From an uncultured Carnobacterium sp. (GTDB taxonomy: Bacteria; Bacillota; Bacilli; Lactobacillales; Aerococcaceae): 14,316 nucleotides of DNA. Position numbers and translations under genes: made by a program. Each line of letters begins with the position of its first letter. Positions within the stretch are counted from its first letter, which is position 1. The stretch lies in the NCBI GenBank assembly GCA_937923125.1, contig CALALK010000122.1, positions 1-14,316 on the forward strand, given 5' to 3'. Below are positions 7,525 to 14,316 of the stretch, one piece after another. The notes beneath the pieces are model-generated. The model saw only the letters and a program-made list of their open reading frames with translations, had not been told where the DNA came from and did not search any database.

Positions 7525-9993
7525 ATGTCGAAAACTCGCGTATACGAATTAGCGAAAGAATTAAATGTGGCTAGTAAAGAAATTATTGAAAAAGCAAAAG
7601 AAGTAGGTATTTCATACAATAGCCATATGTCTACTATGGAAGAATCTGAAATCTCAAAAATTAAAGGAGCTTGGAATTCAAAGCCTGCTGCTAAACCAGC
7701 ACCAAAGGCTCCAAAACAAGATGTACAGCCTGCTCCTAAACAAGAAGCTAAAAAAGCTGAACCAAAGAAAGAAGCGCCTAAAGGTCACGCTCCTAAAAAA
7801 GAAGGAGCTAAAAGAGAAGACCGTGCTCCAAAACAAGGACATCAAAAGCAAAATCAAGAACGTAACCATTCTCAAAATCAAAGACGTAACGAACAAAATG
7901 ATAATAGAAATCATGGACGTCAAAACCAAAAACCACAAAATGCGAATGGAAACCGTCCTTCATTTAAGCAAGAACCAGCACGCACGGAAGCTCGTTCTAA
8001 CCAACAAGGACAAGTAGAACGTCCTCGTAACAACCAAAAACAAAATAACAATAACGATCGTTTCGAGTCACCAAGAAACAATCGTAATAACGACAGAAAA
8101 AATCAACAACGATTTAACGATTTTAACAATGATGGTTTCAACAAGAAAAATCGTAACCAAAAAGGTAAAAAAGGAAACCGTCGTGAAGAACAAAAAGCTA
8201 AACCAGCTGTTCCAGCACGTAAATTCCATGAATTACCAGATGTATTAGTGTATACAGATGGTATGACTGTTGCTGAATTAGCGAAGAAAATCAAACGTGA
8301 ACCAGCTGAAATCATCAAAAAATTATTCCTATTAGGAGTAATGGCAACATTAAACCAAGGTCTATCTAAAGACGCGATTGAATTGTTAGCAGCAGACTAC
8401 GGTATGGATGCTGAAGAAAAAATCGAAAAAGATATTTCTGATTTAGATGTGTACTTTGAAGAAGCAGCTGCTGAAAATGCAGAAAGCACAGTACGTCCTC
8501 CAGTTGTAACAATCATGGGACACGTTGACCATGGTAAAACAACATTGCTTGACCAATTACGTAATTCTTCAGTTGTAGCTGGTGAAGCGGGTGGTATCAC
8601 TCAACATATCGGTGCTTACCAAATTAAAATCGATGGCAAACCAATTACGTTCTTAGATACACCCGGGCATGCGGCCTTCACTACAATGCGTGCGCGTGGT
8701 GCAGACATCACTGATATTACAATTATTGTAGTAGCTGCCGATGATGGAGTAATGCCTCAAACTATTGAAGCGATTAACCATGCTAAAGCTGCTGATGTTC
8801 CAATTATTGTTGCTGTGAACAAAATCGATAAACCAGCAGCTAACCCTGGACGCGTGATGCAAGAACTTTCTGATTTAGGTCTTGTACCTGAAGCATGGGG
8901 TGGAGACACAATTTTCGTTGAGATTTCAGCGAAATTCAATCAAAACATTGAAGAATTATTAGAAATGATTCTATTGGTTGCTGAAGTTCAAGAGTTGAAA
9001 GCAAACCCTAACCGTTTAGCATTAGGAACTGTTATTGAAGCTCGTTTAGATAAATCTAAAGGACCTATCGCAACATTATTAGTACAAGAAGGAACGCTTA
9101 AAGTTGGAGACCCAATCGTTGTTGGGAACACATTTGGACGTGTCCGTGTTATGGTGAACGATCAAGGTCGTCGTGTGAAAACTGCTTTACCAGCGACTCC
9201 AGTTGAGATTACTGGTCTTAACGCGTCACCTCAAGCTGGGGACCGCTTCGTAGTATTCGAAGACGAGAAAACTGCTCGTGCTGCTGGTGAAGAACGTGCA
9301 AAACGCGCGTTAATCGAACAACGTAACGCTTCAAGCCGTATTACATTAGATAACTTATTCTCTACATTGAAAGAAGGAGAATTGAAAGAAGTTAATGTCA
9401 TTATCAAGGCTGACGTACAAGGTTCTGTTGAAGCATTAGCATCAAGCTTACAAAAAATCGAAGTTGAAGGCGTGCGCGTGAAGATTATCCATACAGCTGT
9501 AGGGGCAATCAACGAGAGCGATATTACTCTTGCAACAGCAAGTAATGCGATTATCATCGGATTTAACGTAAGACCTACGCCACAAGCGAAAATTCAAGCT
9601 GAATCTGATCAAGTAGATATTCGCTTACACCGTATCATCTATAACGTAATTGATGAAATCGAAACAGCGATGAAAGGGATGCTGGACCCAGAATTCGAAG
9701 AAAAAATTACTGGTCAAGCAATCGTTCGTGAAACATACACTGTATCTAAACTTGGAACAATTGCTGGTTCATACGTATTAGAAGGTGTTGTTAAACGCTC
9801 AAGCTCAGTTCGTTTAATCCGTGATAACATTGTTATTTACGAAGGTGAATTAGCAAGCTTGAAACGATTCAAAGATGACGCTAAAGAAGTTAAACTTGGA
9901 TTCGAGTGCGGTATCATGATTGAAGGCTACAACGATATTAAAGTAGACGACATCATCGAAGCATACGAAATGGTCGAGATTAAACGCAAATAG
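7525..9993 (+). CDS. infB: Translation initiation factor IF-2
   Basis: An 822-residue GTPase that brings initiator fMet-tRNA to the 30S subunit and promotes subunit joining. In order: an N-terminal IF2N helical module (about 3-48); a long disordered linker (about 50-235) very rich in Lys, Asn, Gln, Arg and Pro; a second IF2N module (about 245-300; [21 protein letters not shown]); the G domain, with GHVDHGKTT from 332, DTPGH from 378, NKID from 432 and SAK near 468; domain II ([24 protein letters not shown]); domain III; and the C-terminal fMet-tRNA-binding domain ([21 protein letters not shown]). All GTPase motifs are intact. A Shine-Dalgarno GGAAGGTGA precedes ATG 7525. The linker is low complexity and opens spurious overlapping frames. 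A 229-base structured spacer follows before rbfA. Confidence 0.98.
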   Translation: MSKTRVYELAKELNVASKEIIEKAKEVGISYNSHMSTMEESEISKIKGAWNSKPAAKPAPKAPKQDVQPAPKQEAKKAEPKKEAPKGHAPKKEGAKREDRAPKQGHQKQNQERNHSQNQRRNEQNDNRNHGRQNQKPQNANGNRPSFKQEPARTEARSNQQGQVERPRNNQKQNNNNDRFESPRNNRNNDRKNQQRFNDFNNDGFNKKNRNQKGKKGNRREEQKAKPAVPARKFHELPDVLVYTDGMTVAELAKKIKREPAEIIKKLFLLGVMATLNQGLSKDAIELLAADYGMDAEEKIEKDISDLDVYFEEAAAENAESTVRPPVVTIMGHVDHGKTTLLDQLRNSSVVAGEAGGITQHIGAYQIKIDGKPITFLDTPGHAAFTTMRARGADITDITIIVVAADDGVMPQTIEAINHAKAADVPIIVAVNKIDKPAANPGRVMQELSDLGLVPEAWGGDTIFVEISAKFNQNIEELLEMILLVAEVQELKANPNRLALGTVIEARLDKSKGPIATLLVQEGTLKVGDPIVVGNTFGRVRVMVNDQGRRVKTALPATPVEITGLNASPQAGDRFVVFEDEKTARAAGEERAKRALIEQRNASSRITLDNLFSTLKEGELKEVNVIIKADVQGSVEALASSLQKIEVEGVRVKIIHTAVGAINESDITLATASNAIIIGFNVRPTPQAKIQAESDQVDIRLHRIIYNVIDEIETAMKGMLDPEFEEKITGQAIVRETYTVSKLGTIAGSYVLEGVVKRSSSVRLIRDNIVIYEGELASLKRFKDDAKEVKLGFECGIMIEGYNDIKVDDIIEAYEMVEIKRK

Positions 9994-10009
9994 TGCGAGA
10001 CCGACTGTT

Positions 10010-10087
10010 TAGCTTTGGAACACTGGAGTTAAGGAGAGGAAAATCGAGAAGATTTTACGAAGCTTAACGAAGTGGACGCCAAAGCTA
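10010..10087 (+). ncRNA. Candidate structured RNA: nested hairpin of four helices
   Basis: Helices, outer to inner: TAGCTTTGG (10010-10018) with CCAAAGCTA (10079-10087); CACT (10021-10024) with AGTG (10071-10074); GTTAAG (10028-10033) with CTTAAC (10063-10068); AAAATC (10040-10045) with GATTTT (10051-10056), loop GAGAA. All 25 pairs are Watson-Crick, separated by purine-rich internal loops. GACC (9999-10002) and GGTC (10091-10094) could close it further. Exact pairing at four nested levels in 78 bases is unlikely by chance. I do not recognise a known Rfam family. Confidence 0.45.
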
Positions 10088-10173
10088 GGAGGTCAAGCCG
10101 TTATAAAAATAGTGTGAGAAAATTCGTTATGAATCGACCGAATTAAAGAAGAAGTTAATCATTATTTAAGTTG

Positions 10174-10208
10174 AACGAAGAGGGACTGATTACAGTGCCT
10201 CTTTCGTT
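10174..10208 (+). promoter_or_regulatory. Hairpin directly before the rbfA ribosome binding site
   Basis: AACGAAGAGG (10174-10183) pairs with 10198-10208, with one bulged U. ACTG (10185-10188) pairs with CAGT (10193-10196) around an ATTA loop. A G-G mismatch (10184, 10197) separates the two helices. The rbfA Shine-Dalgarno AAAGGAG (10211-10217) begins two bases after the stem. No U-run follows, so a translation-control or RNase III site is more likely than a terminator. A shorter stem followed by TTTCGTT could act as a weak terminator. Confidence 0.5.
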
Positions 10209-10222
10209 GGAAAGGAGATAAA

Positions 10223-10582
10223 ATGGCAAACTTTAGAGTTGGACGTGTATCACAAGAAATCTTACGAGAAGTAAATGATATCTTATCTAAAAAAGTTCGT
10301 GATCCACGTGTACAAGAAATTACTATTACTGAAGTAGAAGTGACTGGCGATTTACAGATTGCTACTATTTACTATACAACACTTCAAAAATTGGCTAGTG
10401 AACGTCAAGCGACTGAACGTGGTTTAGAAAAATCAAAAGGCCTTATCCGTCGTGAATTAGGCAAACGTCTTTCATTGTACAAGACTCCAGAATTAATCTT
10501 TAAACGCGATGAATCAGTAGATTACGGTAATCATATTGATGAGCTTTTAAAATCTATTCAAGAAGAAGACGAACAAAGATAA
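10223..10582 (+). CDS. rbfA: 30S ribosome-binding factor A (RbfA)
   Basis: A 119-residue single KH-like domain protein that binds the 30S subunit near the 5' end of 16S rRNA and is needed for late small-subunit maturation and cold adaptation. The family core is clear: FRVGRVSQEILREVNDILSKKVRDPRV near residues 4-30, then ITITEVEVTGDLQIATIYYTTL, and a closing LYKTPELIFKRDESVDYGNHIDELL segment. AAAGGAG lies 5 bases before ATG 10223. The gene ends in a double stop, TAATAA, and an intrinsic terminator follows within 11 bases, making it the last gene of the rimP-nusA-infB operon here. In Bacillus truB follows directly; here two unrelated genes intervene. Confidence 0.96.
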   Translation: MANFRVGRVSQEILREVNDILSKKVRDPRVQEITITEVEVTGDLQIATIYYTTLQKLASERQATERGLEKSKGLIRRELGKRLSLYKTPELIFKRDESVDYGNHIDELLKSIQEEDEQR

Positions 10583-10590
10583 TAATTTTA

Positions 10591-10633
10591 AGGGCAAAAG
10601 GACATCAAACAGAAAAAACTCTTTTGCCTTTTT
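10591..10633 (+). terminator. Intrinsic terminator after rbfA
   Basis: GGCAAAAG (10593-10600) pairs exactly with CTTTTGCC (10621-10628). A G-U pair and A-U pairs extend the base. The loop is 20 bases and five Ts (10629-10633) end the element. It marks the 3' end of the translation-factor operon. The long loop is somewhat unusual but the stem and T-run are clear. Confidence 0.82.
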
Positions 10634-10638
10634 AGTAA

Positions 10639-10662
10639 AAAATTATCATATATGATAATTTT
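10639..10662 (+). promoter_or_regulatory. Perfect 24-base palindrome upstream of the DUF819 gene, likely operator overlapping a -10
   Basis: Each half is AAAATTATCATA (10639-10650) mirrored by TATGATAATTTT (10651-10662), with no mismatch and no spacer. GATAAT (10654-10659) inside the right arm could be a -10, with TTTAGT (10631-10636) as a weak -35 at 17 bases. A dimeric repressor bound there would block the promoter. The half-sites ATTATCA / TGATAAT point outward, opposite to the usual Fur-box order, so I do not assign a regulator. Confidence 0.55.
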
Positions 10663-10695
10663 CGTGTGTATTTAAAAAGCTAGAAGAGGTGTTTT

Positions 10696-11850
10696 ATGAT
10701 TGATGCAAATAATACATGGGTATTGTGGTCGATTATCGTTGGGATCGCGACTATCAGTATCTTTTTAGAAAATCGATATAAATGGGCTGCAAAGATTAGT
10801 GGAGCAATTATAGGTCTATTAATGGCAGCAACATTAAGTAATTTAGGGATTATCCCAACGGATTCACCAGTATACGATCAAGTTTGGGGAGTTGTTGTCC
10901 CATTAGCCATCCCAATGCTTTTATTCCAATGCGATTTAAAACAAATTTGGAAAGAGAGTGGACGTTTACTGGCTATCTTCCTCATTAGTTCTGTAGGAAC
11001 TGTTTTAGGGGCAATATTAGGATATTTAGCTTTGTCAAAGGCGATTCCTGTATTGAACCATATTGCTGGAATGATGGTTGGAAGTTATATTGGTGGTGGA
11101 GTAAACTTTGTTGCTGTTTCATCAGCTTTCGATATTCCAAAAGAACTCATTTCTGCTGCAACAGTAGCGGATAACTTGTTAATGGTATTCTACTTCTTAA
11201 TTTTACTGATGATTCCTTCGATTGGCTTCTTCAAAAAGCATTTTAAATTTGCTTATACTGAGGGTGTAAAAGAGGAAGAGGAAAAAGCATATAACAAAGA
11301 TACCGTTATTACAGTTCAAGACGTAGCTTTTGTCTTTGCGATTTCTGTAATTATCGTAACAATAAGCTTTACATTATCTGAAATCATTTCAGGTCTTGGT
11401 GATAATAGTTTTATCCAGCTAGTTTCAAATAAATATTTAATTTTAACAACGTTGACAGTTGCATGTTCGACTATTTTTGCGAAACATTTCAAGAAGATTA
11501 GTGGAGCAAATGAAATTGGAACATTCTTGATCTACTTATTCTTCGTAGTAATCGGAATACCAGCTTCAATTGGTGCAATTGTTGAGAAATCTCCGCTATT
11601 ACTTGTTTTCTGTGCAATCATGGTTTTTGTGAATATGGCAGTGACATTTGCTGGTGCAAAAATCTTTGGATTCACAGTGGAAGAAGCCATTCTTGCTTCA
11701 AATGCAAATATCGGTGGCCCAACAACCGCTGCGGCTATGGCTATTTCAAAAGGGTGGCATCGTTTTGTCGCACCGACAATGCTTGTAGGTACATTAGGTT
11801 ACATTATCGGTACTTATGTAGGTATCTTTATTGGACAATTATTAAACTAA
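10696..11850 (+). CDS. DUF819 family integral membrane protein (putative transporter, YjcL-like)
   Basis: A 384-residue polytopic membrane protein with about ten hydrophobic segments spread along its length, a charged cytoplasmic loop (about 185-205; EGVKEEEEKAYNKD) and no signal peptide cleavage site. Two Gly-rich conserved stretches, GSYIGGGVNFVAV from 129 and NANIGGPTTAAAMA from 336, lie in the two halves of the protein. Such paired motifs are typical of DUF819 and recall the inverted-repeat fold of BASS/GltS-type carriers, so a transport role is likely but the substrate is unknown. AGAGG lies 6 bases before ATG 10696. It has its own promoter region with a palindromic operator candidate and its own terminator, so it is a single-gene unit placed between rbfA and truB. 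Confidence 0.85.
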   Translation: MIDANNTWVLWSIIVGIATISIFLENRYKWAAKISGAIIGLLMAATLSNLGIIPTDSPVYDQVWGVVVPLAIPMLLFQCDLKQIWKESGRLLAIFLISSVGTVLGAILGYLALSKAIPVLNHIAGMMVGSYIGGGVNFVAVSSAFDIPKELISAATVADNLLMVFYFLILLMIPSIGFFKKHFKFAYTEGVKEEEEKAYNKDTVITVQDVAFVFAISVIIVTISFTLSEIISGLGDNSFIQLVSNKYLILTTLTVACSTIFAKHFKKISGANEIGTFLIYLFFVVIGIPASIGAIVEKSPLLLVFCAIMVFVNMAVTFAGAKIFGFTVEEAILASNANIGGPTTAAAMAISKGWHRFVAPTMLVGTLGYIIGTYVGIFIGQLLN

Positions 11851-11854
11851 CAAA

Positions 11855-11891
11855 AAAGCAACTAATTCTGAAAGTCAGAGTTAGTTGCTTT
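11855..11891. terminator. Bidirectional intrinsic terminator between convergent DUF819 gene and degV
   Basis: A continuous 17-bp stem, AAAGCAACTAA (11855-11865) with TTAGTTGCTTT (11881-11891) extended inward by 11866-11871 with 11875-11880 (one G-U), has a 3-base loop. A T-rich run follows on the + strand (through 11898 and beyond). An A-run (11852-11857) precedes it, which is a T-run on the - strand, so it serves both converging genes. Confidence 0.85.
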
Positions 11892-11896
11892 ATTTT

Positions 11897-12745
11897 TTAT
11901 TTATTTTCTAAGTAAGTAATCGCCATTGCATCAACGCCTGTGTGGCTCATGATGATTGGTGAAGTTGTTACAATTGTAAGTGGTACATCAGGGAAGAGTT
12001 CACGCACACGAGCGATATTTCCTTCGTTAAAGTCACTTAATCCTGCATGCATAATTCCAATTTCTTGAATCCCGTTTGGAGCAGATTTCATCTGTTCAAA
12101 GATTTCGTCGTATTTCTTTTGAAGCGATTTTAGACCGCGCCCTTTTTGGATGATTTCAATTTTTCCATTAATGACTTGCAGGAATAACTTGATATTGAGT
12201 AAGTTGGAGAACATTCCCATCAGTTGACTAATACGACCACCTTTAATTAAATTGTCTAAGTTAACAACTGTTAAATAAAGAGTAGTGCGTTTTTTAGCAT
12301 CTTCAACAATCTCAAGAATTTCTTCAACGGATTTGCCTTCTTGTGCTGCTTTAGCGGCCTCTTTAACAATCATGCCCATTGAACGAGATGTAAAGTCCGA
12401 ATCGACAACAGTAACATTTGATTCAGAAATATCACCTGCTTGACGAGCGGCGTCGACAGTACCACTAATAGAACGCATCATCTGAATTGAAATCACAGAA
12501 TCTCCGTTTTTACCAAGTTCATCATATACTTCTACGAAACGGCCGATTGAAGGTTGTGCTGTTTTTGGAAGCTCAGCACTTGCAACCATTTTTTCTTTAA
12601 ATTCTTCTTTAGTAATTGTTACACCATCGATATAATTTTCATCATCGATTGAGATATTCATTGGAACGATAGAGATTTCAAATTGTTTAACTTCTTCTTC
12701 AGTTAAGTCTGCTGTTGAGTCCGTTACAATATATACTCTAGACAT
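11897..12745 (-). CDS. DegV/FakB family fatty-acid-binding protein
   Basis: A 282-residue soluble protein of the DegV family, which binds one fatty acid in its core. FakB members present exogenous fatty acid to the kinase FakA for phosphorylation and entry into phospholipid synthesis. Seen: N-terminal VYIVTDSTADL; KTAQPSIGRF (Ser66); SISGT (Ser94); LIKGGRIS in the middle; and C-terminal SPIIMSHTGVDA. The Thr/Ser/His positions that hold the carboxylate in FakB proteins appear kept. The usual KTSQPS reads KTAQPS here. ATG 12745 is chosen because AGGAG (12754-12758, read on the - strand) lies 8 bases upstream; a longer frame would need a TTG at 12763 with no ribosome site. It is transcribed opposite to its neighbours. 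Whether it works as FakB or another DegV paralogue cannot be told from sequence. Confidence 0.9.
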   Translation of the reverse strand: MSRVYIVTDSTADLTEEEVKQFEISIVPMNISIDDENYIDGVTITKEEFKEKMVASAELPKTAQPSIGRFVEVYDELGKNGDSVISIQMMRSISGTVDAARQAGDISESNVTVVDSDFTSRSMGMIVKEAAKAAQEGKSVEEILEIVEDAKKRTTLYLTVVNLDNLIKGGRISQLMGMFSNLLNIKLFLQVINGKIEIIQKGRGLKSLQKKYDEIFEQMKSAPNGIQEIGIMHAGLSDFNEGNIARVRELFPDVPLTIVTTSPIIMSHTGVDAMAITYLENK

Positions 12746-12779
12746 TAAAGTCACTCCTATCAAATAAGTTTACCTATCT

Positions 12780-12788
12780 ATAATACCA
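12780..12788 (-). promoter_or_regulatory. Probable degV promoter, extended -10
   Basis: On the - strand TGG precedes TATTAT (12780-12785), an extended -10, about 35 bases ahead of the degV start. No good -35 is visible. Inferred from consensus only. Confidence 0.4.
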
Positions 12789-12841
12789 TATTTTCCGCCT
12801 AAAAATCTATATTCATAATCTATGTGGAAAAGTGCGAATTA

Positions 12842-12850
12842 TGATACAAT
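12842..12850 (+). promoter_or_regulatory. Probable truB-ribF promoter, extended -10
   Basis: TGATACAAT (12842-12850) is an extended -10 with TACAAT as the hexamer. The -35 region (about 12822-12828) is weak. Transcription would start near 12857, about 30 bases before the truB start. It is needed because degV is divergent, so truB cannot be read from the rbfA operon. Confidence 0.5.
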
Positions 12851-12886
12851 AGGTTAGCAAATGTAAAGTCTGAGAGGATGAATGGG

Positions 12887-13789
12887 ATGGACGGAATCCT
12901 TCCGTTATGGAAAGAAAAAGGCATGACGTCGTTCGACTGTGTCTATAAGGTTAGAAAGTTATTAAAAACAAAAAAAGTCGGGCATTCTGGTACGCTTGAT
13001 CCTGAGGTGGATGGCGTATTGCCAATCTGTATCGGAAAAGCGACTAAGGTTGTTGAGAATCTTCATGAAGCCAATAAAGTTTATCAAGGTGAAATTACAT
13101 TAGGTTTTTCTACTGAGACTGAAGATGCACATGGGGAAATCGTTTCTTCATCACCAATTGAAAATCCTTTTTCTATTCAAGAAATTGATAAAATAATGCA
13201 ACAGTTTATCGGAGAAATCACTCAGATTCCACCGATGTATTCTGCGGTTAAAGTGAACGGAAGACGTCTTTATGAATATGCAAGAGCTGGTGAAGAGGTA
13301 GAACGTCCTGTCAGAAAAGCAACGATTTATGACTTCAAACGGATTTCAGAACCTGTTTATAATGAGGAAACGAAGACCCAATCATTGAAGTTTGAAGTGA
13401 GTTGCAGCAAAGGGACTTATGTGAGAACTTTATCTGTTGATTTAGGAAAAGCGTTAGGTGTTGAAGCGCATATGTCGCAATTAACCCGTGTAAAAAGTGG
13501 CCATTTCCACTCTGATGACTGCATTACATTAGAACAACTAAACGAGCTTGCTCAAAATGATAAAGCTCAAGAAGCCTTAAAACCAGTTGATTTAGTATTT
13601 GAAGACTATTCTCGAATCGACTTAACTGAAGATGAATATATTCGATTTAAAAATGGTGCAATTTTATCTCAAGCTGAATTTCCTCAGATTTTAGCACCGA
13701 CTGCTTGTTATTATGAAGACCAACTCATATCAATTTACGGTCCTCATCCTACGAAAAAAGGCTTATTAAAACCAATTAAAATGTTTTAG
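12887..13789 (+). CDS. truB: tRNA pseudouridine(55) synthase TruB
   Basis: A 300-residue enzyme that converts U55 to pseudouridine in the T-loop of tRNAs. The start MDGILPLWKEKGMTSFDCV is the family N-terminus. GHSGTLDPEVDGVLPICIG carries the catalytic Asp (Asp38), PPMYSAVKVNGRRLYEYAR has the conserved active-site Tyr (Tyr118), and KGTYVRTLSVDLG (from 175) holds the conserved Arg of the fold. A C-terminal extension of about 80 residues is PUA-like. I chose ATG 12887 rather than the in-frame ATG 12878 because GAGAGG (12872-12877) touches the earlier ATG but is 9 bases from the later one, and the family starts with M-[ND]-G-I. The stop TAG is 12 bases before ribF, so the two form an operon. Confidence 0.95.
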   Translation: MDGILPLWKEKGMTSFDCVYKVRKLLKTKKVGHSGTLDPEVDGVLPICIGKATKVVENLHEANKVYQGEITLGFSTETEDAHGEIVSSSPIENPFSIQEIDKIMQQFIGEITQIPPMYSAVKVNGRRLYEYARAGEEVERPVRKATIYDFKRISEPVYNEETKTQSLKFEVSCSKGTYVRTLSVDLGKALGVEAHMSQLTRVKSGHFHSDDCITLEQLNELAQNDKAQEALKPVDLVFEDYSRIDLTEDEYIRFKNGAILSQAEFPQILAPTACYYEDQLISIYGPHPTKKGLLKPIKMF

Positions 13790-13801
13790 AAAGGAGAGAA
13801 G

Positions 13802-14316
13802 ATGCAAACAATAGAGTTAACACACCCTTACAATAAAGAGTGTATATTTCAAGAACCGATTGTCCTCGCTTTAGGATTCTTTGATGGAATCCACTTAGGT
13901 CATAAAGAAGTAATTACTACTGCCAAAAGAGTTGCACAGGAACGCGGGCTTAAAGTAGCAGTCATGTCGTTTAATCAGCATCCGTCTGTTATTTTTCAAA
14001 ATGTAGATTCTGCAAGCATTCAATATGTCTCACCACTAGAACGTAAGAAGGAATTATTAGAAGAACTAGGTGTCGATATTTTCTATTTAGTTGATTTTAC
14101 TAAGGAATTCGGAGCTCTTTCTCCGCAAGAGTTTGTCGATCAATATATTGTCGGATTAAACGCGAAAGTCATTGTAGCTGGGTTTGATTACACGTACGGC
14201 AAGAGAGACATTGCGAATATGGAATTATTACCGAAGTACGCTTCGAATCGATTCGAGATTATTACAATTGATGAGCAAAAGAACGCTAGCGGAAAGATTA
14301 GTTCGACTGCAGTGCG
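13802..14316 (+). CDS. ribF: Bifunctional riboflavin kinase / FAD synthetase RibF, 5' part (3' end outside the window)
   Basis: The first 171 codons of the enzyme that phosphorylates riboflavin to FMN and adenylylates FMN to FAD. The visible part is the N-terminal nucleotidyltransferase (FAD synthetase) domain. It has GFFDGIHLGH (25-34), the HxGH-type ATP-binding motif, followed by VMSFNQHPSV, VIVAGFDYTYGKR and KISSTAV (165-171), the ISST motif of the family. The C-terminal riboflavin kinase domain is beyond the window. AAAGGAG lies a few bases before ATG 13802. There is no internal stop. Placement directly after truB is the standard arrangement in this phylum. Confidence 0.95.
   Translation, partial: MQTIELTHPYNKECIFQEPIVLALGFFDGIHLGHKEVITTAKRVAQERGLKVAVMSFNQHPSVIFQNVDSASIQYVSPLERKKELLEELGVDIFYLVDFTKEFGALSPQEFVDQYIVGLNAKVIVAGFDYTYGKRDIANMELLPKYASNRFEIITIDEQKNASGKISSTAV

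Larger units (their letters stand above)
9994..10222 (+). other. infB-rbfA spacer without a gene; three hairpins
   Basis: Bacillus has ylxP here. All three forward frames are broken by stops and no YlxP-like sequence is recognisable. The spacer instead holds three inverted-repeat structures: a nested long hairpin (10010-10087), a smaller stem (10121-10126 with 10139-10144, 12-base loop) and a 14-bp hairpin (10174-10208) just before the rbfA ribosome site. No -35/-10 pair stood out. A structured leader or a processed small RNA within the operon transcript is the best reading, but this is inference. Confidence 0.5.

Noticed and set aside
7721..8017. A 98-codon lysine-rich frame overlapping the infB linker
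   Set aside because: It lies in another frame within the repetitive Lys/Asn/Gln linker of IF-2, has no ribosome site or family resemblance, and is explained by low-complexity codons.
9994..10208. T-box riboswitch before rbfA
   Set aside because: No T-box GGGUGGNACCGCG-like motif, no typical AGUGA/GNUG pattern and no terminator with a T-run.
9994..10219. Possible remnant of a small protein (e.g. ylxP) in the frame following infB
   Set aside because: The translation has several stops and no YlxP-like motif; the inverted repeats explain the sequence better.
10651..10656. The DUF819-upstream palindrome as a standard Fur or PerR box
   Set aside because: The half-sites face outward (ATTATCA then TGATAAT), opposite to the inward arrangement of those boxes.
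12746..12763. Longer degV start at 12763
   Set aside because: It would be a TTG without a ribosome site, while ATG 12745 has AGGAG at good spacing and gives the family N-terminus.
12814..12843. CATAAT / ATTATG inverted repeat near the truB promoter as an operator
   Set aside because: Six-base AT-rich arms 18 bases apart are expected by chance in this composition.

Overview
The window is a chromosomal housekeeping segment of a low-GC Gram-positive bacterium. AT-rich codons, strong AGGAGG-type Shine-Dalgarno sites, a PolC-type replicase and the gene order rseP / polC / rimP-nusA-rnpM(ylxR)-ylxQ-infB-rbfA / truB-ribF all point to the Bacillota. The lack of ylxP between infB and rbfA and the protein sequences suggest Lactobacillales, perhaps a Carnobacteriaceae relative such as Granulicatella (inference only). 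No mobile element, phage gene, CRISPR array, tRNA or rRNA was seen.

Layout. Positions 1-757 hold the 3' part of the intramembrane protease gene rseP. A strong hairpin follows (763-791), then polC (820-5154). polC carries an in-frame TGA at 4906-4908. The frame continues for another 81 well-conserved codons and ends in the expected C-terminal clamp-binding motif, so this is a real nonsense mutation, a sequence error or, less likely, recoding. The translation-factor operon starts at an extended -10 promoter (5166-5195). A textbook intrinsic terminator (5222-5250) sits between that promoter and rimP, which suggests transcription attenuation. rimP, nusA, rnpM, ylxQ, infB and rbfA follow on the + strand. 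A 229-base gap between infB and rbfA (9994-10222), where Bacillus carries ylxP, has no convincing gene but folds into a long nested hairpin and two further hairpins. The operon ends at a terminator (10593-10633).

The next block separates rbfA from truB-ribF, which directly follow rbfA (via no other gene) in Bacillus. It holds a DUF819 membrane protein gene behind a perfect 24-base palindrome (10639-10662), a bidirectional terminator (11855-11891) and a convergent DegV/FakB-type lipid-binding protein gene on the - strand. A short divergent promoter region leads into truB and the 5' part of ribF, which runs off the window.

Function. Most genes serve transcription and translation: RimP and RbfA mature the 30S subunit, NusA controls pausing and termination, RnpM and YlxQ are small RNA-binding proteins, IF2 joins subunits, TruB modifies tRNA position 55, and RibF makes FMN and FAD. 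The points most worth a second look are the polC stop codon, the rimP leader terminator, the structured infB-rbfA spacer and the DUF819 operator-like palindrome.
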